Below the pieces are notes generated by a model. It ran no database searches and was not told the origin of the DNA. It saw nothing but the letters and a program-made list of their open reading frames with translations. Position numbers and translations under genes: made by a program. From positions 717,621 through 730,030 of the forward strand of contig KQ482032.1 of NCBI GenBank assembly GCA_001430745.1: a stretch of 12,410 nt of DNA, given 5' to 3'. The DNA comes from Auxenochlorella pyrenoidosa (taxonomy: Eukaryota; Chlorophyta; Trebouxiophyceae; Chlorellales; Chlorellaceae). Of the stretch, positions 1-9,100 are shown piece by piece (within the stretch, counting starts at the first letter, position 1; each line of letters opens with the position of its first letter).

Positions 1-2598
1 CCCTGGGCGGCGCCCAGCGGCCCCGCGCTCACGGGCCGCCCCGTCGAGGCAGCGGTTCCGCACGCGCAGCCGCAGCTGCCGGCGCCCAAGCCTGGCGGCG
101 CCAGCGCGCACGCGTTTGTGCCCGCCGCCAAGCGCATCGCCACCGCGGAGCAGCTGCGGGCCTTCCTGCGCAGCGCCCCGGCCCGCGACTTTGTGGGCTT
201 TGTGCTGGCGCTGAACGAGGCGGTCAAGGGCAGGCAGCTGTCCGACCGCTGCCATGTGAGGCCGTGCGCGAGGCAGGGCGGCCGGGCAGGGTAGCCGGCA
301 GAATCGAGGCAGCGGTTGTTATCAGTGGTCGGCACAGAGCCAGGGGGTGTGCAAATGTATCCAGGGATTGCACTGCTAAGAGAGCGCCAGCCTCTGCCAT
401 CTTTGTGGACCCTGGCGGGCAGAGCCCTGCCTCGCGCACGCCTCACGCAGGAGTCGGAGGCGGTGCGCAAGCTGGTGGCGCTGCTCGACACGCTGTGGCG
501 GTGGGTGGAGGAGATCCCGCCGGCGGCGCACACCCTGCGGTACGGCAACCCGGCGTACCGCACCTGGTCTGCGCGCATGGCAGAGGCGGCCCCGCAGGTG
601 AGGGCAGCTCCCATGCTGCGCACAGGGGAATGGCTTGAGGGGCGGGCTGCCTTGTTGCTCCCCTGCGTCTGCAGCGACTGGCTGGCAGGCAGGCACAGCG
701 GGGAGCCAGTTGCGCCGTGTATGCCGCAGGGGGGGCGCTCTCACCACCACATGCTGCCCCTGGCCTGCAGCTGGTGGCCGAGGTGCTGCCTGAGGAGCTG
801 CAGGGGGCGGCGGAGGAGCTGTCGGGCTACCTCGCTGACAGCTTTGGCAACGCCACACGCATCGACTACGGCACAGGCCACGAGACCACCTTTTGTGCCC
901 TGCTGTACTGCCTGGCCAAGCTGGGCGTGGTGGGGCGCGACGACGCGCAGGCCCTGGTCACCCGCGTGTTTGCGCGCTACCTGCAGCTGATGCGCAAGAT
1001 ACAGGTGGGTGGGCGCCCCCCGCAGTGCGCATGTGGCCTCAGCGGCGGGCCGGCCCGCTTGCATCCGCGTTGCGCGCGACTGGTGAGCCGCGCCTGGGCC
1101 TGGCTGCCTGGTACTCGCTGCGCCGCTGCAGCTTGTGGCAGCTCAACCTGCCTGCTGCTGCGCGGCCCACCGCCCCACCTGCCCGCAGACCACCTACTGG
1201 CTGGAGCCGGCGGGCAGCCACGGCGTGTGGGGCCTGGACGACTATCAGTTCCTGCCCTTTGTGTGGGGCTCCGCGCAGGTGGGCCTGGCCGGCGGTCCCG
1301 CCGCCTCGCCCCCACCCTCCCCCCCCGCGCCCCTGCTTGCTGGCGGGTAGGGGCTGTGTGGTAGGTGTCAGGGTTGGGGGATGGCCACCACCTCCTGCCT
1401 GCATGGGGCTGCGTACAGGCAGCCCAGTCGTGCTGGCTTCGCTCTCGCAGCAGTGCTCGCTGTGCCTCGTTGCGCTGCACTCAAGACGCTGCCTGGCGTC
1501 ATGTGCGCTCAGCCCGCATTCCTGGGCCGCGAGCAGCTCGCTGCCGTGCCATGCACCAGCCTCTGTCTGGCCCGCTGCAAACCGCCCTCCACGCCGGCCC
1601 CGCCTCCCGCGCCCCGTCTCCCTGCCGCAGCTCCTGGACCACCCCTTCATCAAGCCCTCCTCCATCCACTCCCACGAGGTGCTGGAGGGCTACGCCGGCG
1701 AGTACCTGTACCTGGGCTGCGTGCAGTTTGTCAAGCAGGCGAGCCGGCGGCGCAGGGCCCGGGGCTGCGCATGGAAGGGGGTGGGGGCACCCCCTGTGGG
1801 TGCCTGCCGAAAGGGGACCGTGTGCCGGGGGCAGGAGCACGGAAGAACTGGTGCCGGGTTCGGTCGCCAGGGGCAGAGGGCGCATGCTGTCCTGCCTAAT
1901 GGGCGCCCCCTCCCAGCCTGCTCTGCTGTGCTCTGCTGGCATGCCTGGCAACAGCCAGGCATGCCCTGCTGTGCCTAGATCCTGCTCCACCCCTCCAGCG
2001 CCCCCCACCCTCGCCCGCAGGTGAAGAAGGGCCCGCTGCAGGAGACGTCGCCCATGCTGTGCGACATCGCCGGCCTCCCCATGTGGTCCAAGGTGGGGCC
2101 CAGGCCCAGAGGGCTGGCAGCAGGACGATCCTGGAAGTGCTTGGACACCCGCCTCGCCTTGGGTCCACGCGGCAGAGCTTGTCCAGCGCACCGCTGCGGC
2201 TCCCACACGTTGTGCAAGCAGCTGCGCGTGCTTGCTGCTGGTTGCCCCTGCCAAGTGGCAGCCCACCCACTGCAGACCTGCACGCCTGTACCCGCCGTCC
2301 TTGACGCCTGCAGGTGAACAGCGGCATGGTCAAGATGTACCAGGCCGAGGTGCTGTCCAAGCTGCCCATCATGCAGCACTTCCTGTTTGGGTCGCTGCTG
2401 GAGTTTGAGCCCGCGCCGGCAGCTCCCCCCGCGACGGCGGCAGCAGGCCAGGCGGGCACAGCTGGGCCGGGCAGCCATGACGCAGCGCCGCCGCCGCCTG
2501 CAGCTCATGCTGCATCCAAAGCAGACGATGAGGCCGCGATGGCAGCAGGAGCAGCAGCGCCGGTGGCATCGCAGCAACCGAGTGCAGGGCAAGGGTGA
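1..2598 (+). CDS. PTPA: Serine/threonine protein phosphatase 2A activator (PTPA), 3' seven exons, 5' end cut by window
   Basis: PTPA is a cytosolic/nuclear ATP-dependent factor that converts latent PP2A catalytic subunit to its active form; a peptidyl-prolyl isomerase activity is also reported for the family. Exons: 1-255, 451-597, 771-1004, 1189-1278, 1631-1738, 2021-2092, 2314-2598 (stop TGA 2596-2598). All junctions are phase 0 and the visible protein is 396 aa. Seen in sequence: [14 protein letters not shown] (exon 1), [10 protein letters not shown] (exon 2), [10 protein letters not shown] (about residues 164-173), [17 protein letters not shown] (exon 4), SSIHSHEVL (exon 5), [15 protein letters not shown] (exon 7). 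These are PTPA signature blocks in the family order. The last 60 residues are an Ala/Pro-rich low-complexity tail beyond the conserved core. Frame 1 is open to base 1, so the N-terminus and promoter are missing. Intron 5 starts with GC. Family assignment is very secure; exon edges are secure by phase and motif continuity. Confidence 0.95.
1739..2020 (+). other. GC-AG intron 5 of PTPA
   Basis: Exon 5 ends VQFVKQ and exon 6 resumes VKKGPLQE, matching PTPA without a gap. The only donor that fits is CAG|GCGAGC at 1739; the acceptor is TCGCCCGCAG at 2011-2020. No phase-0 GT lies near the junction. The intron holds a strong hairpin at 1938-1965. Confidence 0.85.
1938..1965. repeat. Perfect 12-bp inverted repeat (hairpin) inside PTPA intron 5
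   Basis: GGCATGCCTGGC (1938-1949) is followed by loop AACA (1950-1953) and its exact reverse complement GCCAGGCATGCC (1954-1965). The next outer pair is a T-C mismatch, so the stem is 12 bp. It lies 55 nt before the acceptor of a GC-AG intron. It is too small and isolated to call a transposon. An RNA fold in the pre-mRNA is possible; a function is not shown. Confidence 0.85.
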
Positions 2599-2841
2599 GG
2601 TGCTGTCCCCCACAGAAGGAACCAGGTTTTATGCTTACCCTCACGCCTGCTGTGTATTCGGCTCTCAAACTGATGTGCTCATGCAGCTTTACAGCTCACG
2701 TGTGTTGAGACGAGGAACACACATGGGCGAGATTCATGCAAGTGTGCCCCGGGAAGAGTTATGCGCAGGGGTACCAGCGCAGCAGGCTGCCCATTCGGAA
2801 ACGGTGTTCCAGTGCGCAGCCCTCCAGGCGCCGGCAGGCGC
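2599..2841. other. Convergent intergenic region between PTPA and F-box gene stops (243 bp)
   Basis: The two stop codons face each other across 243 bp, so the 3' UTRs must be short or overlap. A minus-strand TGTAA lies at 2689-2693. I saw no plus-strand TGTAA for PTPA here, so its cleavage signal is a variant or lies inside the F-box gene. No ORF with recognisable content was seen. Confidence 0.7.
2689..2693 (-). promoter_or_regulatory. TGTAA polyadenylation signal, F-box/LRR gene
   Basis: The plus strand reads TTACA, that is TGTAA on the minus strand, about 150 nt after the stop at 2842. TGTAA is the usual green-algal (chlorophyte) poly(A) signal. A five-base motif is weak evidence alone, but strand and spacing fit. 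Confidence 0.55.
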
Positions 2842-5355
2842 TCACGGATCCTTAGACAGTACCTCGGCTGGCAGGTCGTCAATGGCCACCAGGCTCAGGC
2901 TGGGCCGCAGGAGGCGTGCCTCTTGCAGCGCCCCCTCCCAGTCCTCGGCCGGCGCGACATCCGTGCAGACGCGCTGCAGCGCTGGCAGCGCACCCGCCAG
3001 GCGGCATAGGAGCTGCTGATGGCTGGCATCCCCGGGGTCCAGGCCCGGGACGGCCAGGCACTCCAGCCTGCTGGCCCCTGCCTGCAGGGCATCCAGGCTG
3101 GCATCCAGCACGCTGGGAGGCGCGTGCGTGCCCTGCAGACCGCCCAGCCATGGCCCACCCGGCAAGGCCGGGCCCTCTGCCATCGCCGCTGCTCCCTCCC
3201 AGCTGAGTGAGAAGGCTTCCAGGCGGGAGAGGCCTGCCAGGCCTGCAGCAGGCAGCGCGGCTGCCTCTGGGGAGCCGTAGGACAGTCAGTCAGCTGGGGC
3301 GCAGCGCCCAGCAGGTCGCTGGCAGCCTCCACACTGCTGCTGCGCACGCTGTCCCGCAAATGCAGGGTGTGCAGGCGGGACGCCGGGCTGACGGCGCTGG
3401 CAGGCGGCAGGCTGCAGGGTAAACATGGACAAGGCGTGGAGAGCATCTCAGAAAGGAAGGGCACGTGTAGCCATGCGAGCCAGCAGGCGCGCCGTTGGCA
3501 GCCAGCCGCATGGCCCCCACCTCTGTGCCATAAACAGAGGTCGCACTCCCAGGCCCGACTTGCCTGCTGAGGTACTGCAACACCAGCCTCTCCAGGCTGC
3601 CCGCTAGCTGCGCGAGCGGCTGGTAGCCCTGCGGGCCGCAGCTGGCGCCCAGCAGCTGCAGGCGCCGCAGGCGAGTGAGCCGGGTGACCTGCCAAGTGGA
3701 GGGAGCGCCACAGTGGTGAGCACAGACATGCTGCTGAGGCAGAGCTGTGGCCCTGAACCATGCAGCTGACAGGCAAGAGGCTTCTCCCCAGCAATGGCAG
3801 AGACTGCCGCACTCTCAGCGTTGGATTAGATTGGGTAATGAACCCCCCGTTTACGTGCAATATTAATGCTCCCAGGTCGCAGGTTGCGCTGGGCCTCTGT
3901 GCAACAACTGCCCATCTGCAGGGTGGGCGGGCTGCGCCCTACGGAGGGTCCCCACCTGTGGCGGCAGGCCTTGCTCCTGCAGGCCGCCTAGTGCCAGGTT
4001 GGTCAGCCCCGCTGGCGGGCCCAGGTCGGCCCCGGGCTGGATTCGCAGGGGCGCGGCGCTGAGCGCCAGCGACTGCAACACATGACGCACGGGGCCGCTG
4101 AGCCTTTGGGCTACAAGTTGCAGGGCTGCAGCTTTCAGAGTGTGCCAAAGCGAGCTGGCGAGTCACCAGAGCTGTCAGCGGAGGGCTGAATGCAGATACT
4201 TGCTTGCCTGCAGGGCGGTCATGGGCGACAGGCGGCAGGCCAGCGTGAGCCGGCTCTGCCTGCAGGACAGCTGCAGGCGGCGCACGCTGCGCAGGGCGCG
4301 CACTGTCGAGGGCGGAACGTGGAAGCTGGGCATGCCGTCAGTCGTGAGGATCAGCTCGGCCAGGCTGCCCGCCTTTCCGCACGCGATGACACCTGCAGGG
4401 GGACAGGGGTGTCGAACATCGGGGCAGGGTGATGTGACATGCAGGTGTCCTGCCAGGAGGGCTGCTGGGGAGCAGGGCGCAGCAAGAGAGAGTGGTGCAG
4501 CATGGCACGGCAGCTGGGCTGCTCGCTCTTGTGCAGCTTGCTGCATCCAGGAGCGCATGCAGCGGCACCCAATGGCACCACCGGCACACCCACCAAGCAA
4601 GAGCTCTGTCAGCAGCTGCTTGGCGTCCTCGGTGCTAAGAAAGATTGGCGCCGCGCCGGCCGCATCCACAGCCGATTCGGTGCCGCTTGCACGTCTCCTG
4701 TCAAGGGTGCTCACTCGCTCAGCAGGGCATCCTCAACATCGGACGAGAGGCTGCCTTTGCAGCCGAAGATGAAATGAGCTTGCAACATCCCTCCATGACA
4801 ACGCCCCCGCATTTCCACCGGCGGTGCGTTGTGCACCAAGCAGGGCAGGATTGGGCTGTGGATCACCGGCAGGACAGGGCAGCTCGCCTGCGGTACCAGG
4901 GCTGCAGCAGGACCTCAAGCTCGTGCACTGAGCCCCGGTGCCGGGTCAGCCAGAGCTTGAGGCTGGTGGCTCGGGAGACGGCTTGAGAGCCGGAGAGGGT
5001 CACCGACACGCGACGAAGCAGCTGGGGCGAGGCAGCGAGGCGCGCCCAGCGGCGGCACACCAGCGCGTTGCGGCAGCTGCAGGGAGAGCTTCAGGGCGGG
5101 GCAGGTCTTGAAAGGGGAACCTGGGGTCGGCTGCGGGCCTGAGCCAGGGCGATGCAGGGAGATGAGCGGGCAGGGGCAACCGGGCCTGGCTCTGGCCCAT
5201 CCCGACCCTCAGCACTCCTGAAAGTTCAGAGCCCTGAAGATGTGCAGCAGCTGCTCATCCGACAGGCCGAGGATTGTGGCAGGGCCGCCGGGCCCGCCGG
5301 CAGATTGGGAGCCCCTGCCGCCACTGTCGCCCACGGCAGCGCGCTTGCTGGCCAT
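2842..5355 (-). CDS. F-box and leucine-rich-repeat protein, multi-exon, with a frame disruption near 3285
   Basis: Likely substrate receptor of an SCF (Skp1-Cullin-F-box) ubiquitin ligase; the target is unknown. Exons: 5355-5216, 5076-4897, 4750-4715, 4634-4594, 4392-4208, 4072-3956, 3688-3564, then 3411-2842. The first exon starts at the first ATG (protein MASKRAAVG). Splicing exon 1 to exon 2 makes LSDEQLLHIFRALNFQD-CRNALVCRRWARLA, a textbook F-box at about residues 30-62. After it come irregular LRRs: LAELILTTDG, VRRLQLSCRQ, MTALQSLALS, LTNLALGGL, LTRLRRLQLLG, LERLVLQYLSS, LHTLHLRDS and LSRLEAFSLSW. Phases agree at every junction up to 3411. The last segment then changes frame around 3283-3287. 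One missing base, or a 92-nt intron (3334-3243), would explain it, giving about 464 or 433 aa. Introns 5 and 7 begin with GC. Exon 1 donor GTGCTG is poor but forced by phase and motif. The family is secure; the target and the last exons are not. Confidence 0.85.
3412..3563 (-). other. GC-AG intron 7 of the F-box/LRR gene
   Basis: The donor is CAG|GCAAGT (ideal GC-donor context) and the acceptor is ACCCTGCAG. Exon 7 ends in phase 2 and exon 8 supplies one base, giving LVLQYLS-SLPPAS and an unbroken LRR. A GT four bases further (GCAA|GTCGGG) gives phase 0, which does not match this acceptor. Confidence 0.75.
4073..4207 (-). other. GC-AG intron 5 of the F-box/LRR gene
   Basis: The donor is CAG|GCAAGC and the acceptor is GTGTTGCAG. 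Both sides are phase 0 and the join reads LSPMTALQ-SLALSAAPL, a regular LRR. The competing GT (AA|GTATCT) is phase 2. It would need an acceptor only about 45 nt away and would break the repeat. Confidence 0.75.
4393..4593 (-). other. Stop-free, multiple-of-three intron 4 of the F-box/LRR gene
   Basis: The intron is 201 nt (67 codons), with donor G|GTGGGT and acceptor CCCCCTGCAG, both phase 1. Reading through it meets no stop, so retention would insert 67 Cys/Ala-rich residues. Splicing it out joins LLTELLL-GVIACGKAG, the more protein-like reading. Confidence 0.65.
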
Positions 5356-6116
5356 GGGGCTGGACTGGGCTGAGCAGCAGGGCTGCAGTGAATGCACGAG
5401 TTTTCAGACTCTGCAAATTCAGGAAGAGAATAATACCGAATAGCAGGCAGGTTGGCAGGGAGTGATGCTTTTGGGATTGCCTGGGAAGGGCTCTGGCCAC
5501 CGCCCCGGGCGCCACCTGCCTGCCGGCACCTCGGAGCCCTCATACACACCACCCAAGGCCTCCCGGGCCTTTAGATCGCACCAGGAACACTGGCGCTGTG
5601 TTTTTGTGGAGCCTGCAGGGGCTCGTGATTCTTGTCTGCAAGTGCAGGTGTGCTCCTGCCAGCCCCTGCGGCCCAAGCGAGCGCCTGATAGGCCCTTTGG
5701 CATTTGATGAGCCACTGATGAGTGAAGTGCAGGCAGGGACACATGTCCATGGTGGCAGCCTTTCCTGCCTGCACGCTGTTCCGCCCCGGTTGAACCAAAT
5801 GTTACACCACATTGATGCAGCCCATTCGTCAAGTTTCAAACTTCACAGTGTCTTTGTGATGTGTGTAAGAAAAGGACATTGCAGCAGGACGACCCGCATG
5901 CTGCATACCTTGCATTGGTGGAAAAGTGACAGGATCATGGACTTAGAGGAGGGACCTCGATTCGGTGTGCAGCACGGCCCGGGTCTATCGCTGAATGTGT
6001 GCATTGGTTCTCCACACTCTGGCTGGCCTTGCTGGCGCGGGCTGCTCTGGCCCTGCTTCACAGTCTGTCACGAAGAAGCTCTAGTTGATGTGGGGATCCG
6101 CATGTCCCGGAGCTGC
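5356..6116. other. Intergenic region between lactone oxidase 3' end and F-box gene start
   Basis: About 760 bp. It should hold the oxidase 3' UTR (stop at 6117, TGTAA at 5802-5806 on the minus strand), then the F-box promoter and 5' UTR. A local AT-rich patch reads TATTATT on the minus strand at 5435-5429, about 75 nt before the F-box ATG; it could be a TATA-like or initiator element, weakly supported. A plus-strand open frame (5598-6173) has no recognisable domain and looks like chance. Confidence 0.55.
5802..5806 (-). promoter_or_regulatory. TGTAA polyadenylation signal, lactone oxidase gene
   Basis: The plus strand reads TTACA, that is TGTAA on the minus strand, 310 nt after the oxidase stop. 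It is the first such motif downstream on that strand, and it lies well before the F-box ATG at 5355. Confidence 0.5.
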
Positions 6117-9100
6117 TCAGGAAGCGCTGCAGTCGCTGCGGGGTGCGCACTTGCAGTCTGCCGAGAAGCCTGAGGCGGTGCAGCAGGAGGCAAAGGGCAC
6201 CTGCTGGCCGCCGCGGGTCGCCTGCCACCGCCAGCCATCCCACTCAGAGGCAAACTTGCCGGCGGGGTCCAGCTCCTGTGCAGGGAGGGGGGGGGGGGGG
6301 CGGGGGGCAAGGCACTGCACCTGACGCACAAATCAAGGGGATGGGCGCGAGAAGCACCTTGGCTCTGTGCGCAGCCTTGCTGCCGCCTGCTGCCGCTGCG
6401 CTTGCCACCATCAAGTTGAGTGAGGGGATCCCAGTTTCAAGCATGCACGGCAGCCTCGCAGCAGCGCTTGCCACACTTGCCTGCACCGCGCAGCCAAAGG
6501 AGCACCAGGTGTTGGGGTACTCCCTGGCGCCCTGGAAGCACTGGGCATGCTGCGGCCAGCCGGCCTGAGGGCAGGGAAGTAGGGAGAGCAGGAGTCGCAT
6601 TGTGATAGCAAGCAAGCAGTGCCGCTCTGCAGCCGGCAGCCATGCCAGCACAAGTGCAGTGGTGCGCTCCCTTTCCCAGATGCACATCAGCGCAGAGCTC
6701 GGCCATGCATTACGCCGCTTGAATCTGCGTGCCACACTGGCCGACCGTCGTAAGCCCCACCTTGCCCCAGTGCAGGCGTGCGCCGCAGCGCTGGCGGAAC
6801 AGCTGCATCACGCGCTGGAACTGGTCGTTGGGCCTGCAGACGTGTCGGGCAAGGGCCAGATGAGTGGGACAGAGCCTGTCATTCACCAAGCTGCCAGCTG
6901 CATTGTGGTGCTTGCCAGCTGTGCTTGCGAGGTGCCTGTGCCCCCAGGGGGTGGGTGGCGCACCTGCCGGAGGAGAGGGAGATGTAGTCCTCCAGGTTGA
7001 TCCACATGAGGGGGCCGTCGTTGGCGGGCGACAGGTACAGCTCGTCCTTGCTGCAGCAGGAGGGGGCAGGTCAGGTGGGCGCTGCCGCTGTGCTGGGGCC
7101 GGGGCGCATCATGGCAGCTCTTGGGAGCGGGGACTAGGGCACACACCCTGCTCCCTGCGCTCACGTGGTGAAGCGCAGCAGGAGGGGGGTGCGGAAGCCG
7201 TCGAACAGCTGGGCGGGGCCATAGACCTCGTTGCCCACCTCCATCAGGCAGCTGCCCGCCCGCTCCAGGGGGATGGCCACCTGCCATGGGGGAAGAATCG
7301 GCATCGTGCAGTGTAAAAGGAATCGTGCCACATCTTTACTGTGAAGTGAACTCTAGCATGTCTATACATTCTGACCACAGCAGGGTCAGCGGGTCAGGCG
7401 GTGCACCCAGAATGACTCAAGAGCCCCCCTGGAGGCAGGGCCCCACCCCCCAGCCCCTCACCTCGTACTGGGAGTATGGTGCAAAGCTGCTGGAGGCCGC
7501 GGTCTCGCTGTCGCTCATGGACAGGAAGGCCTTGCGGCTCTCAAAGGTGCCGGGGGCCACCTTAGGGCGCAGCGCCGACACGTAGAAGCTGGACCAGGCG
7601 CGGGTGGAGCCGGGGGCGGCCATGCGCGGGTTGGGCGGCACCGGCGCCTTCTCCACCTGGGCCGCCACGTCGTCGCCGGGCCCGCTCATGCCCTGCAGGC
7701 CGGGCCGCACACGGCAGACACGCTTGTGGCGCTCATGCCCGGCGGGTGCAGGTTGGACAGCAACTGACAGCTCCGCTGCTGGCTGTGGGGGCCCTGCAAA
7801 GCCGCAATGAACGAGCAGCCCCTGGTGGCTGCCGCGCAGGCATGCCGACCTTCGTGCCTGCGTCCCGCGCCCCACCTGCACCAGCGGCTCGCCGGCAGGC
7901 GAGATGTTGAGCACCACGAAGGAGGGGTCCTTGTCCTTCCACGCGTAGGTGGTGACCTGCAGAGGGTGGGGCCAACAGGCATGAGCATGGTGGGCAGCCC
8001 AGGGTGGTGGTCCAGAGGGCCAGGGCCTGTGGCGCCTGCCCCAAGTGGTTTCAAATCTTGACACGTGCCCTACCCCACCTGGACCGATGCGGTGGGCACA
8101 GCCCAGAAGGCCTGTGTCTCGTCCAGCTGCAGGATGCGGAGACAGGTGCCTGGGTGGGGACGTCAGCACAAAAGGAGGGAGGTGCCTGCCGAGGTGTTGG
8201 GTTCCCCCACCGGTGCAGCCGTGCAGCTGCCGACATGCCCCCGCCGCCTCGCCTGGAACAGTGCGCGCTTCATGCCGTCGGTGTCGCCCTTCTGCTTGGC
8301 CGCGGTGTAGGCGTCCTGCACCGTCTTGATGGCTGCCGCAAAGTCGCGGAAGGAGGGCTCCACCAGGGAGCGGGTCACCGCCTGCGGGGGTGGGGTGGCA
8401 TTTGCTGGGTGCGTTTGTGAAGGGCAGCGGGTGCGCGCATGCATCCAAATGAGAGGGGGTTCTGTGTGTCAGTGGGCCAGCTGGGGAGCCATGAACAGAG
8501 CTGCTGGGTGGACCAGCGGCCCCCGCAGCAAGCACTCACGCCCCAAACTGCGGTGGCCCTACCTGCTGCGGCTTGATCTTGAGGGTGACCTCGGTGGTGA
8601 CGCCCAGCCGGCCCACACCCGTGCCTGCCGGGAGGGTTGCGGGCAGGCAGAAAGCCTGAGGGTGCTTCCTGTGACACCCGCACGGGCTAATGCGCGCTCC
8701 GCACTCCCGGCGTGCCCACAAGCGCCGCACCTGCGGCCCGGAAGAGGTGCAGGTTCTTCTCCGGCGTGAACTCCACCAGCGAGCCGTTGGCCAGCACCAT
8801 CTTCAGCCCGCGCAGCTGCAGGGCAGGCGCAGCCAAGGGGAGCCTGACGTTGCGAAGCTTGCGGCGACGTGCAACCAGCTGGAGTGCAGAGGACCCCTGT
8901 GTTGGTGGCAGTCGCGCCGGCGTATGCGGCCCATCTGCGGACCTCCCCCCACCCTTGTGCTTCTGGCCTTGCGTGTCCTGCCCACCTGCGCGGACAGTGT
9001 GCCGTAGCGCATGCTGCTGCCGTGCGTGGCGGTGGCAACCGCGCCGCCGATGGTCTGATCCAGGAACCTGCAATTGCCAGAAGGTGAGGGGCCCAGTGAG

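Noticed and set aside
2895..3860. Minus-strand open frame of 321 codons
   Set aside because: It runs through F-box intron 7 and leaves the LRR frame after about 3285; only its middle matches exon 8.
3939..4166. Alternative frame over F-box exon 6
   Set aside because: Arg/Pro/Ala-rich with no LRR pattern; the neighbouring frame gives SLALSAAPL and LTNLALGGL in register with the flanking repeats.
5598..6173. Plus-strand open frame of 191 codons in the intergenic region
   Set aside because: No recognisable domain, Cys/His/Trp scattered without pattern, and it covers the oxidase stop and 3' UTR on the other strand; long open frames arise by chance in such GC-rich DNA.
7417..8535. Minus-strand open frame of 372 codons
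   Set aside because: It merges true exons 12 and 13 of the oxidase with introns and a wrong-frame reading of exons 10 and 11; splice phases and family motifs support separate exons.
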